From the NCBI RefSeq assembly GCF_025200715.1, contig NZ_CP104145.1, forward strand, positions 372,001-436,000: DNA of 64,000 bases. The letters are read 5' to 3'. Positions 18,985-27,758 of the stretch are shown here, piece after piece (positions within the stretch are counted from its first letter, which is position 1; each line of letters starts with the position of its first letter). The stretch comes from Rhizobium sullae (GTDB taxonomy: Bacteria > Pseudomonadota > Alphaproteobacteria > Rhizobiales > Rhizobiaceae). The notes under the pieces were generated by a model. The model was not told where the DNA came from. It was given only the letters and a program-made list of their open reading frames with translations, and made no database searches. The position numbers and the translations under genes are program-made.

Positions 18985-20184
18985 CTAGAGCAGCATGTCG
19001 TCAGGCACCCGGCCCATCATAACCCTGCTGAATGATTTGCCCGCCGCGTCGAAGTTCAACACGATCTGCCCGGCCACCGCGTGCATGTCGCGGAACGCCT
19101 GCTGCATGCTGTTGCCTTCGTAGATGGCGTAGGCGCCGGCTGCGGTATAGAGCCGATCGACCGCGACCATGCTGAGCCGCGTCGCAAAAGCCTGGTCACG
19201 GCGGCAACGGGCGCGGGTCTCGATGGTCAGCGTGCCAGTCGCGGCAACCTCGGCCATGGCCTCCGCGGTGTTTGCCTTCAGGACGCGAAGGGCGGCTTCG
19301 GCCTCTGCCGCCGATTCCGAAATCTTCAGCTGGATCGTGTCCAGATCGCCCATGGTCGCACCATTGAGAATCTTGCGGTCCCGCACATAGGCAGTGAACT
19401 TGCCGACGAAGCCGAGCGCGATTCCGACGCCAACCGCGGCCAGCCCCGACGGCGCCCAGGCATGCCGCGGTGAACGGTAGTATGGGGTTTCATAATCCAG
19501 CGCCCCAATCGCGTTGCCGTCCATCAGCTGACGGAAAGGTAGGGTCCGGTATTCGGGCACGAAGACGTCGGCGACATGAATGGATTTGCTGCCCGTGCCG
19601 CGCAGTCCCACAACATGCCAATCGTCCTCGATCCGGATGTCCTTGAACGGGATCAATGTGAAAATCATCCCCGGCGCCTCGCCTTCGCCATTCTCGACGC
19701 GCGCGCCGGCGAGAGCCCATTGAGCATAGTCGCAGCCGCTGGAAAAACTCCACTTACCGCTGACGGCGAAGCCGCCGTCGACCCGGCGGGCGATCGCCGT
19801 CGGCGCCACTGCCGAGGAAGCGACCGCCAGCGGATATTCAGTCCAGATTTCCGTCTGCGCTTCGACGGGGAAACAGGCGATCGCCGTCGCGTGAGCGGAC
19901 AGGACGCTGTATACCCACGCAGATGATCCACATTCCCGGGCCAGTTCGACGATCAGGTCGAGCCATTCCGCATTGTCTATTTCGGCGCCGCCCCAACGGG
20001 CAGGCTGAAGCGCCCTGAAAAGGCCGGCATCCCGCATAGCGGAAACGACCTCGGCCGAAACGACCCGGTCCCGGTCTGTCTGCGCGGCCCTCTCGCCTGC
20101 GGACTTCGCGATCGACTGCATCGCGATTTTCAAATCGCGCGCCCTGGGTTGCGAAATAGAAGTTATTGACGCCGTCTTCTTCAT
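18985..20184 (-). CDS. Flavin-dependent monooxygenase, acyl-CoA dehydrogenase fold (HsaA/DszC type)
   Basis: 399 residues. The three-part acyl-CoA dehydrogenase architecture is recognisable (helical N-domain, a central beta domain with GGFAVSGKWSFSSGCDYAQW near residue 130-150, and a helical C-domain). It lacks the usual acyl-CoA features and is followed by a flavin reductase gene. This combination fits the class D flavin monooxygenases such as HsaA, DszC and HPA hydroxylase large subunit, which hydroxylate phenolic rings with reduced flavin from the partner. GGAGG lies six bases before the ATG. Confidence 0.88.
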   Translation of the reverse strand: MKKTASITSISQPRARDLKIAMQSIAKSAGERAAQTDRDRVVSAEVVSAMRDAGLFRALQPARWGGAEIDNAEWLDLIVELARECGSSAWVYSVLSAHATAIACFPVEAQTEIWTEYPLAVASSAVAPTAIARRVDGGFAVSGKWSFSSGCDYAQWALAGARVENGEGEAPGMIFTLIPFKDIRIEDDWHVVGLRGTGSKSIHVADVFVPEYRTLPFRQLMDGNAIGALDYETPYYRSPRHAWAPSGLAAVGVGIALGFVGKFTAYVRDRKILNGATMGDLDTIQLKISESAAEAEAALRVLKANTAEAMAEVAATGTLTIETRARCRRDQAFATRLSMVAVDRLYTAAGAYAIYEGNSMQQAFRDMHAVAGQIVLNFDAAGKSFSRVMMGRVPDDMLL

Positions 20185-20411
20185 GAAAATCCTCCGACTG
20201 AACCGACCATAGCAGCCGGCCCGCCGATTGCTTTATGCTCCTTTGCGATACCGTTATGCGGGACAGGAACTGGCGTGAGCGCATTCGAAGAACGCCAACA
20301 GGCGTGACGGTGGCGGCGGAAGAGGCCGGCGGTAGTGGCTACAGGCCCGTCACTGGGCGCTTTCCTGCCGCGGTTGAACAATCAGCGACAGGCAGGCGTT
20401 GAACATTAGGA

Positions 20412-20450
20412 TTAGGGCGCCGACCTGGTTCAATCGGGTCGGCGCCCTAA
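20412..20450. terminator. Strong 14-bp hairpin between catabolic transcription units
   Basis: Perfect 14-bp inverted repeat TTAGGGCGCCGACC / GGTCGGCGCCCTAA around an 11-base loop, 65 bases past the stop of the fumarylacetoacetase-family gene. The T tract is weak on both sides (TTGTTT after it on the plus strand). Likely terminates the minus-strand GntR/FAH transcript. The 20185-20514 gap holds nothing else that I can identify. Confidence 0.7.
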
Positions 20451-20514
20451 CGACTTGTTTGCAAGCCATAGTCTTGTCGGTTCTCGTTTCACTCCGGTTG
20501 GACTTGCTCCAAAA

Positions 20515-21372
20515 TCAGGCGGCGCGCACCGCGACGTTCATTTCGCCGATGCCGTCAATGCGGCAATTCATGATGTCGCCGGGCTCGATCGGCGCGACAC
20601 CTTCCGGCGTACCGGTCATGAAGATGTCGCCCGGCTCCAAGGTGTAGGCCTCCGAAGCGTAAGCGATGAGCTTACGGCAATCGAAAATGAGATCGCGCGT
20701 GTTCGCCTTCTGGCGCGTTTGGCCACTCACCTTCAATTCGAAGTCCACAGCAGAGGGGTCGCCGAATTCGTCCGATGTAACGAGCCAGGGGCCGAAGACG
20801 GAGAATGTGTCGCGCGACTTGCGGTAGCTCCGCTCTTCCGGCCCGCGAATGGTCATGTCGAGACCGATCATGAAGCCGGCGATATAATCCAGCGCATCCG
20901 CCTCGCTGACGTGGCGCGCCGTCTTGCCGATGACGAAACAAAGTTCGATCTCATGGTCCGTACGGCGATCCGTGCGGTCGGAGACCACGGCATCCGCCGG
21001 CCCGATCATCGAGCTTGTCGCCTTCAGGAAGACGCCGCATTCCTGGATGGTCTTGACTTGGGTGCCGAAATGGATGCCTTGATCGGCTCGGGACTCTTCA
21101 AGATGAAGCTTGTAGTTGACCGGCGCCGCGATGATTTTCCCGGGCTGCGCGACTGGACTGCGCAGCTTGACGTCGGCCACTTTCACGCGCTCGGCGGACG
21201 GCAGCAGCTTCTTCATTTCCGGTATGAGGATCGGCAAGTTCGCAATCAACGCATCGCCGCGTGGATAGGGCCACCTAACCGTCGGCAACTGCTCCAGAAC
21301 CGCCGAAACATCGGCGATTTCGTCTCCGTCCACAACCCCGATACGGTTGTCGTCAAAACGGCAGATTCTCAT
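20515..21372 (-). CDS. Fumarylacetoacetate hydrolase-family protein
   Basis: 285 residues with the C-terminal FAH catalytic domain from about residue 75. The conserved EIELCFVIGK metal-binding stretch, MIGLDMTIRG and ...PGDIFMTGTPEGVAP are all present. Family members hydrolyse or decarboxylate beta-diketo acids or isomerise ring-cleavage products in meta pathways. Encoded 12 bases after a GntR regulator and divergent from an extradiol dioxygenase, so it most likely processes that enzyme's ring-opened product (inference). Confidence 0.9.
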   Translation of the reverse strand: MRICRFDDNRIGVVDGDEIADVSAVLEQLPTVRWPYPRGDALIANLPILIPEMKKLLPSAERVKVADVKLRSPVAQPGKIIAAPVNYKLHLEESRADQGIHFGTQVKTIQECGVFLKATSSMIGPADAVVSDRTDRRTDHEIELCFVIGKTARHVSEADALDYIAGFMIGLDMTIRGPEERSYRKSRDTFSVFGPWLVTSDEFGDPSAVDFELKVSGQTRQKANTRDLIFDCRKLIAYASEAYTLEPGDIFMTGTPEGVAPIEPGDIMNCRIDGIGEMNVAVRAA

Positions 21373-21384
21373 TTTTCTTCCATC

Positions 21385-22128
21385 CTATCCCTGTTCGGTG
21401 ACTTTAAGCGCCGGCCTCATGCCCGCCTTCGGATCGAAGCCTGCCAGTTTTGCTTTCAGAAGCTCGCCAGTGCGGCGGTAGTGTTCCACGAGAAGGCTTC
21501 CCGCCAGATCACCATTGCGATCCAGCGCGGCGTCGGCGACCCGCTTGTGCTCCTCCACTGCCCCAGTTCTCGGCCCGCGCGCCAACCGCGCGATATAGCG
21601 ATACCGGTTGCTCTCGTTGTAAAGCTGCTCGCAAAAGCGCAGCAGCGGCTTCGACGGGCAGGCCGAAATCAGCGCCGCATGAAATTCGAAATGGGCGGCT
21701 TCCCACTGACGTAGTGAACCGTCATCCTTTTTATCCAACCGCGCCGCCTCCCGTTGCAGGTGAAACTGGGCGAGGACGATCTTTTCCTCCCACGCCACGT
21801 CGCCGTGGAGCACCGCCTCGCGGACCGCGCGCTCCTCGACGAAACAACGGGTCCACAATATTTCCGCATAATGCTCGGGGCTGACGACCGCGACCCGGAA
21901 GCCGCGATTTTCCACGCGCTCGACGAGGCCGGTGGTCGAAAGAATCGACAAGGCTTCGCGCACCGGCGTCGCGCCCGTGCCGTATCGCTCGAGAAGCAGT
22001 TCGATCTTCAACTTCGAACCGGGTTCCAGTGCGCCATGCAGAATGTCGCTGCGAATTTGCTCAAACACAACGGTCGTTTGCGAAAGTGGCGCACTCTTCT
22101 CTTCGGGAGATTTTGCAATGCCTGCCAC
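21385..22128 (-). CDS. GntR-family regulator (FCD/FadR subfamily)
   Basis: 247 residues. The winged helix at about residues 20-85 includes YGTGATPVREALSILSTTGL, and the all-helical FCD effector domain covers about 95-225. The start is a GTG with GGAG eight bases upstream. It is co-transcribed with the FAH-family gene and divergent from the extradiol dioxygenase, so it probably controls ring-cleavage genes in both directions. FCD domains usually bind a small carboxylic acid, often with a metal (family knowledge). Confidence 0.9.
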   Translation of the reverse strand: MAGIAKSPEEKSAPLSQTTVVFEQIRSDILHGALEPGSKLKIELLLERYGTGATPVREALSILSTTGLVERVENRGFRVAVVSPEHYAEILWTRCFVEERAVREAVLHGDVAWEEKIVLAQFHLQREAARLDKKDDGSLRQWEAAHFEFHAALISACPSKPLLRFCEQLYNESNRYRYIARLARGPRTGAVEEHKRVADAALDRNGDLAGSLLVEHYRRTGELLKAKLAGFDPKAGMRPALKVTEQG

Positions 22129-22280
22129 GGCCGATACTCCGTTTTCAGATTATGAAGAAGCTATATTCATCCAAGTCATGCGCTGTCAACAAAATATCGA
22201 TAAAGATACGTTTATGGGTAAAACTGTTGCAATGGAACAAAAATCGATATAGGCAAAGCGCGCAAAAGGAGCGCCTGTCA

Positions 22281-23294
22281 ATGAGTGTGCCGATCACAAA
22301 TCCGACCCCTGCTTTTTCCATCCGAAGAGCAAGCCATATCTCGCTGACAGTCGCAGACCTGGAGGTGAGCCTAGCTTTTTACACCGAGGTCATCGGGCTC
22401 GTGGTTTCGGCGACGGGTGATGGCGTCGCTCATCTCAGAGGCGTGGAGGAAAGCGCGCATCACAGCCTGACGTTGGTCCAGACGAAGGGCGAGCCAAGCT
22501 GTCGCCGCCTGGGTTTCCGGGTCGAAAGCGATGCTGATCTCGACCGCGCCTTCGGCAATTTTTCGCATCTCGGACATCGGCCCGAATTTGTCGACCTGCC
22601 GCATCAGGGCCGTACGCTCCATGTCAGCGACAGCGTCGGATCGCCGCTTGAATTCTGCGCCACCATGCCTGTCCAGCAACGTCTGCACGACCAGTTCCAA
22701 CTGCAGAAAGGGGCCGCTGCGCTACGCTACGATCATGTGCAGCTTCTGGCGCCCGACGTGGCAAAGGCAAGCGCGTTCTACACCGCGCTTGGCTTTCGCA
22801 TTTCCGACTATTTCGTCGACCTGGAAGAAGATGAGGAGCCTCTCGGCATCTTCATGTATCGGAAGAACAATCCGCACGATATCGTCTTTCTGACGCGGCC
22901 GGGACCGGTTCTTCACCACTTCGCCTACGTCGTCGCGGATTCGACCTTCCTGTTTCGCGCCCTGGATACGGCCGGCGCGCTCGGCTTTTCGGGCAATCTC
23001 GAGCGTGGACCGGCGCGGCATGGAGAGGGACATGCGCTTTATGTCTATTTCCGCGATCCCGACGATCATCGTGTGGAAATCCTGACGCCGCCGATCCAGA
23101 TGGGCGATGCGGAGGATGTGCCGATGCGCTGGCATCGCGGCAACAGGCATTCATGGGAATTCCCGGCGCCGAAAAGCTGGCTTTACGAGGCCTCGAAGTT
23201 CGAGGGCGTGGAAATTCAGGGCAAGGGGGCGGCCGCTAAACTTCGCAACCTTGAGGATTTTCTAGCAAGCCGCCCACTCAAGATGCCGGAATAA
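22281..23294 (+). CDS. Extradiol (meta-cleavage) ring dioxygenase, two VOC domains
   Basis: 337-residue type I extradiol dioxygenase cleaving a catechol next to its hydroxyls. The N-terminal VOC domain (about residues 15-125) is structural and the C-terminal one (about 150-275) is catalytic. The 2-His-1-Glu iron ligands are plausibly the His in YDHVQLLAPD, the His in LHHFAYVV and the Glu in VEILTP. The tail (RHSWEFPAPKSWLYEASKFE) resembles homoprotocatechuate 2,3-dioxygenases. The start at 22281 has AAAGGAG ten bases before it. The overlapping 3' neighbour is a broken hydrolase. Confidence 0.9.
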   Translation: MSVPITNPTPAFSIRRASHISLTVADLEVSLAFYTEVIGLVVSATGDGVAHLRGVEESAHHSLTLVQTKGEPSCRRLGFRVESDADLDRAFGNFSHLGHRPEFVDLPHQGRTLHVSDSVGSPLEFCATMPVQQRLHDQFQLQKGAAALRYDHVQLLAPDVAKASAFYTALGFRISDYFVDLEEDEEPLGIFMYRKNNPHDIVFLTRPGPVLHHFAYVVADSTFLFRALDTAGALGFSGNLERGPARHGEGHALYVYFRDPDDHRVEILTPPIQMGDAEDVPMRWHRGNRHSWEFPAPKSWLYEASKFEGVEIQGKGAAAKLRNLEDFLASRPLKMPE

Positions 23295-23296
23295 CC

Positions 23297-23925
23297 ATGT
23301 CCACCCTTCTGGAACTGGAAGGATTCGAATACCGGACCTTCTGCGCTCAGGCCTTGGGAGGCCGGCCGCTGCTCCTCCTTCACAAGACCGGGGGAGGCGA
23401 GAGCGAACTCGTTCCGCTTGCCCCGACGGTCGCTCCGGATATGACCGTTGCGGGCATCAGAGGGCAGGTCGGGGAAGATGGCAAGCGCCGCTTCTTCAAG
23501 CGGGTCGGCCCCGGATTGTTCGACGAAGAGGATTTGCGTGACAGGGCAGCCGTCTCAACGATTTCATGCGTAGATTTATTTCTAAGGACGCCGTGCAGCC
23601 GCCGCTCGTTCTTGGCCTGTCGAACGGAGCGAATATCCTGATGGCTTGTCTCTACCGTGGAAATGCGCCCTTCGATGCGGCGATCCCGCTTCGGCCAGCT
23701 ATTCCCTTCGAGGATGTCCCTTCGGCAAGGACCGATGGCGCGGCTGTCCTTATCGTTGCGGGCTCCCTGGACGAAACGGTGCGGCCGGACGAAAGCCTCA
23801 AACTCGCGGCCCACCTGGCGCTTGCCGGTGCCGATGTCAGCCTGGAGATGGTGGAGGCGGGGCACCGGCCGGTTCGGGCGGATGAGGAGGCGATACGGGA
23901 ATGGCTGCTGGGAAGAGCAGGATGA
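23297..23925 (+). pseudogene. Alpha/beta hydrolase split by a frameshift
   Basis: Two consecutive frames together encode one esterase of about 209 residues, matching phospholipase/carboxylesterase-type hydrolases. The first frame (from 23297) reads to about 23555 (...LFDEEDLRDRAA). The second frame continues as LNDFMRRFISKDA...LGLSNGANIL with the nucleophile serine, then GSLDETV (Asp) and EAGHRPV (His). A single missing base near 23552-23558 separates them, so either a sequencing error or a real loss of function. Two bases after the extradiol dioxygenase stop, it would cleave the ring-opened product. Confidence 0.78.
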
Positions 23926-23956
23926 GCCAGATCGTTTGGCCTGGGGAAACGGCGAC

Positions 23957-24865
23957 ATGCATTGGGTAACTCTGAACGGCCTGATGACGTTCCATTCCAT
24001 CGTGGAACTTGGGAGCATCAACCGCGCCGCCCATGGGCTCAACGTATCGCAGTCGTCCCTGACCCGAACGCTCCAGCAGTTGGAAGCGCGGCTTGGAGGC
24101 GCGCTTGTCACCAGAACTCCGAAGGGCGTCGAACTGACCGCATTCGGAGAATTGGTCTTCACGCATGCCACCGACATAAAGAAACAGGTCGGCAAGACCG
24201 AAACCGCCATCAAATTGCATCAGGATACGTCCGCCCAACTTCTCAGGGTGGGTGTGGTCATGGTTCACCCGCTGCTTCCCTTCTGCAAAAGCGTGGTGCG
24301 CCTGGTGGAAAAGCATCCCGAATTCCGCATCGAGCTTCGGTTTGGCTCCGCAGCGGAGATGCTGGCGGGATTGCAGCAGGATAACCTCGACATCGTGCTC
24401 TACTACATTCTCAAGGGGTCGGAGGCGGACGGGTTGGTGCAGGATGTCCTTGCCGAAGAGGAGGTGGCCGTTTTCGCAAGCTCCTCCCATCCTCTGGTGA
24501 ATAATCCGTCGCCGTCGATCAAGGATATCGCCGGCTCCAGATGGGTTCTGGGGCCGCCGGATGTGTCGATCACTCGTCTAATCACCTCAGTATTCGAAGA
24601 ATCCGGGACGCCAGGCCCCGACGTTGCCATCGAGGTCGACATGATCCCCTTGCGGCGCGCGATCACGCAGAATTCCCAGTTTCTCTCGGCATTTCAAACG
24701 CATCATGTCGATCCGAAGCTGGCGAACGGGAAACTTGTCAGGATCGCCTTTCCGATCAAGCAGGAGCACCGGCCGATCGGAACCATCCGCATAGGTCAGC
24801 ACACGCGCCTCACGCGCACGTTCGTTTCGATTTTGAAGGAGATTTACCAGGCCGAACTGGGGTAA
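23957..24865 (+). CDS. LysR-family transcriptional regulator
   Basis: 302 residues. The winged helix-turn-helix at about residues 8-65 (GSINRAAHGLNVSQSSLTRTLQQLE) is followed by a substrate-binding-like co-inducer domain (about 90-300). The frame is open earlier, but the ATG at 23957 begins the usual LysR N-terminus and has a GGGGA site. It follows the extradiol dioxygenase and hydrolase genes in the same direction; LysR proteins commonly activate meta- and ortho-cleavage operons in response to an aromatic acid (family knowledge). Confidence 0.9.
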   Translation: MHWVTLNGLMTFHSIVELGSINRAAHGLNVSQSSLTRTLQQLEARLGGALVTRTPKGVELTAFGELVFTHATDIKKQVGKTETAIKLHQDTSAQLLRVGVVMVHPLLPFCKSVVRLVEKHPEFRIELRFGSAAEMLAGLQQDNLDIVLYYILKGSEADGLVQDVLAEEEVAVFASSSHPLVNNPSPSIKDIAGSRWVLGPPDVSITRLITSVFEESGTPGPDVAIEVDMIPLRRAITQNSQFLSAFQTHHVDPKLANGKLVRIAFPIKQEHRPIGTIRIGQHTRLTRTFVSILKEIYQAELG

Positions 24866-25148
24866 GCCCGGTTTACACGCATCAGCTTCAGCGGCTATGG
24901 CGGCTTGGAGCGTTACAGGTGATCAGGTTTTCACCGGAAGCTCCAGGATATGTTTGGCAGGCGCAAGACTGGCCAGAAGCTCTTCTTGGGAAACGGAGTA
25001 CGGCGCCCTTCAAATCGCGGCGCGATGGCGGCGCTACCGCCTAATTTCCACAGCCAGTATCTCTGTGGAAACAATGTCTGGCACGAAGCGTAACCATACG
25101 GAGTCGCACGGCGCCTGGAAGCTTAAGCAAAACGAGGGAGGAATGATC

Positions 25149-25523
25149 ATGTCGATGAATATACTACGCCCGTCAATAGTGCTGCTCTTTACGTTAGTGC
25201 TGCGTCCCGCGGTTGCTCAAGCCGAAGGGGATGTGGCTCGAGGGGAGAAGCTCTTTGCCCGCTGCAGTGCCTGTCACTCAACTGATGGAACCCGTAAGAT
25301 CGGTCCAACGCTGGCCGGCGTTGTTGGGCGCACGGCCGCAACTATCGGAAACGCGCGCTTCTCTAAAGCGTTGATTGAATCGGAAATCATTTGGACAGAG
25401 GAGACCCTTGAAGAGTATTTGAGCGAGCCGAAGAAGCTCGTTCCCGGCACTACGATGGTTACTCGCATCCCGGATCTACAAGATCGGAAGGACGTCATAT
25501 CCTACCTCAAAACCCTCTATTGA
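25149..25523 (+). CDS. Small periplasmic c-type cytochrome
   Basis: 124 residues: a signal peptide (cleavage likely after AQA, about residue 26), a CSACHS haem-attachment motif near residue 41, and VPGTTMV near residue 100 supplying the methionine ligand. A class I cytochrome c of the c-550/c2 size. GAGGGAGG sits seven bases before the ATG at 25149; a closer ATG at 25143 is less well spaced. It is isolated, but could accept electrons from the periplasmic IorAB-type hydroxylase encoded 15 kb away (inference). Confidence 0.88.
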   Translation: MSMNILRPSIVLLFTLVLRPAVAQAEGDVARGEKLFARCSACHSTDGTRKIGPTLAGVVGRTAATIGNARFSKALIESEIIWTEETLEEYLSEPKKLVPGTTMVTRIPDLQDRKDVISYLKTLY

Positions 25524-25919
25524 CGTGAACTTGTTCTCTCGGGCTGGACCACCGGACCTGGCAAAACTGACACGCTCTGTGGGCCTTAAAAGGCTGATGA
25601 AGTCACGAGGTCCATACCGGCGGCACGCGACACATCAAAGACGTGGAATCCATGCCAGTGAGAGTCGCGCGGCATCGCGTGAGTCTGAAGCAGAGATGAC
25701 CGAGCTGTTTCTGGACGTATCGTTCGTCGATCTCGGCGGAGGAAGCGAGACCGTCGCGGACTCGGCCATTGCCGTGTGCTTGACGAGGCGTTCCTGTGCA
25801 TCGTTTTCACCCAAAGTCCACCGTGCAGGCTTGTTTTCGAAGAGCAGCGGGAATTGAGTGCCTACGCTCTTGGCCGCGTGCTCACACGGGCCAGGCCGGA
25901 TCATCTCGTCCTTCATTAG
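25524..25919. other. Gene-poor degenerate stretch
   Basis: No intact gene. Minus-strand frames in 25635-25916 look vaguely protein-like (QFPLLFENKPARWTLGENDA) but I cannot assign them to a family, and they are broken. Probably part of the same decayed block as the GntR fragment next to it. Confidence 0.4.
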
Positions 25920-26170
25920 GACCTGCCTAGGCGTCGGCGATCACCGTGAACATGCGGCGTGCTGGCGAAGCCGTCGGCGCGAGCGTGCCCTTGCGCAGTC
26001 GAAAGCGGCGGAGTGATCGGGATGTTTGCTGTGACACCCGCCCGCTGCATAGATGGCCTTATGGAATTCCTCATTGTCGTAATAATAGGCATCGCTGTCA
26101 CCGAGCCCATGTTCGGCACGCATGCGAACCGTTCTCGGCGGAATGCAGAGATTGGAGTGTATTCGCAAGG
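25920..26170 (-). pseudogene. GntR-type (FCD domain) regulator fragment
   Basis: Minus-strand reading gives AEHGLGDSDAYYYDNEEFHK and AIYAAGG, the characteristic effector-domain segment of FCD-type GntR regulators. It then shifts frame into an arginine-rich SLRRFRLRKGTL segment and a stop. No N-terminal winged helix is present. Best read as a frameshifted C-terminal remnant lying just downstream of the carboxylesterase gene. Confidence 0.45.
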
Positions 26171-26264
26171 GTCAGATCAAGGTGAGACTTGCTGTACCAT
26201 AAAGCGGAGTTCTACATCGAGGCTCTCCCGTAGGCGCTTTTCCGGCAGCCCTTCAGTAGGATTA

Positions 26265-27758
26265 TTATTCGGGATACGCATCAGCTGTATCTTCGAACAA
26301 ATTACGAATGTTACGAGAGGGATCATCTACCACGCAACGTGAATTCCCAAAGAGCGCCGTGCGACGGTGCGGGACACTATACTGGTCCCACGATGCACGA
26401 TTCTCCTTCACAAAATTGCAGATCGTTATATGGAGATCATCCATCCCGCGCCGGTGTTGGGCGTCGGATGACCGCCCCCACACCCAGTTGAGGTCAGATA
26501 TATGGGGGGCAAAGCCAGCAAGCGGACCGGCCGCCAAGCCGCGATCGTGCCGATACATCCATGTCGGATTACCCGCCGACGCATGGGCATCCGCGAGACG
26601 CACGGAAGGGAGGCCGTACTCCTCGGCCGACAAAAGGCGCAGGCGGCTCTCCCTCCATGTCAGTTCAGGATAGGCGGCTCGGAACCGCGTCTCGACTGCT
26701 GCCAGCCTCTCTGGATTCAGATGGCTGAGTTGATCCTGCCGCCAAGATTCTTCTGCAATCATCGCTTGGACGGCTGGAAGGGACTCGTCGCGAGACGTTC
26801 CGATCAGCAAGGGAACCGAGACTCCCTGACCATGTTCGATTGCAGCGAGCGGGCTCCGTGGTAGAAAATCGCCGCCATACACCGGACGGAAAGGAAGTTT
26901 TCGGATCCCCGAACGCAAGAGCATCGCTTGCCAGGTCAGGATTTTCTCCATCGAAGCATCCAGCAGATGCGAAGCGGGAAAGCCCGCAATGTCGATAAAT
27001 CGCTGAGTAACAGCTTCCGCTTCTGCCCGAGACGAGACGGTATCCGCGCCTCCCGAAATGACGATGGCGGCATGGAACAACCCCTGCGCGGCGGGGGCTG
27101 CCATCAGGGCCGCCACATTCTTGCCGCCAGCGGATTCCCCGCCAAGGGTGATCTGAGCGGGATCACCGCCGAAACCGGCAATATTATCCCTTATCCACTC
27201 CAGAGCGGCAAGTTGGTCACGAAGCGCGCAGTTGCCGCTGTCAACATACTCCGTGCCAAGCTGCTCTCCGAGTTCCAGGAAGCCGAACGCGCCAAGCCGA
27301 TAACCAACTGTCACACATATGATGCCGGCACGGGCAAACACGCTCCCGTCGTAGACAGGACGGGATGTTCCGCCGACCAACTGCGAGCCACCGTGCAGCC
27401 ACACGAGCACCGGGTGAGGTCCGGGCGATCCTGGCGTCCAGACATTGAGATAGAGGCAATCTTCGCTCATCGGACGAGGCGGCATCGCGTCTGGATCGCC
27501 GGGGTAAACGCCAGGATCTGGCAGCTGCGGCGCGACGGATGCGAAGCTGCCGGCCGGTCGGACGCCCGCCCAATGCTCCAGGCTTTCCGGCGAACGGAAT
27601 CTGGCTTCGCCCGTCGGGGCCTTGGCGTAGGGAATGGCCAGGAACTGTACAGCTTCGCCGGTCTGCCGTCCTTCTATCCTGCCTGCCTCCGTCATGACGG
27701 AGCAAGCCGAATCAGGATCTTGTGGAAGATCAGTGTGCATGCTGTACCAGAACTCCAT
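26265..27758 (-). CDS. Type-B carboxylesterase
   Basis: 497-residue serine esterase of the cholinesterase/carboxylesterase B family. SEDCLYLNVWTP and VLVWLHGGS (oxyanion hole) precede the nucleophile motif GGESAGG (about residue 208). GFAPHISDLNWVWGRS near residue 415 holds the catalytic His. No signal peptide, so cytoplasmic. The ATG at 27758 lies inside the end of the preceding ATPase gene; an in-frame ATG at 27740 is equally possible. As last gene of an oligopeptide-type ABC operon it probably hydrolyses an imported ester (inference). Confidence 0.9.
   Translation of the reverse strand: MEFWYSMHTDLPQDPDSACSVMTEAGRIEGRQTGEAVQFLAIPYAKAPTGEARFRSPESLEHWAGVRPAGSFASVAPQLPDPGVYPGDPDAMPPRPMSEDCLYLNVWTPGSPGPHPVLVWLHGGSQLVGGTSRPVYDGSVFARAGIICVTVGYRLGAFGFLELGEQLGTEYVDSGNCALRDQLAALEWIRDNIAGFGGDPAQITLGGESAGGKNVAALMAAPAAQGLFHAAIVISGGADTVSSRAEAEAVTQRFIDIAGFPASHLLDASMEKILTWQAMLLRSGIRKLPFRPVYGGDFLPRSPLAAIEHGQGVSVPLLIGTSRDESLPAVQAMIAEESWRQDQLSHLNPERLAAVETRFRAAYPELTWRESRLRLLSAEEYGLPSVRLADAHASAGNPTWMYRHDRGLAAGPLAGFAPHISDLNWVWGRSSDAQHRRGMDDLHITICNFVKENRASWDQYSVPHRRTALFGNSRCVVDDPSRNIRNLFEDTADAYPE

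Noticed and set aside
20455..21714. Plus-strand open frame of about 420 codons
   Set aside because: Lies opposite the FAH-family and GntR genes; a high-GC shadow frame.
22129..22280. Two ATCGATA-containing copies between gntR and the extradiol dioxygenase
   Set aside because: Could be GntR half-sites, but short, AT-rich and without clear symmetry; not strong enough to list as an operator.
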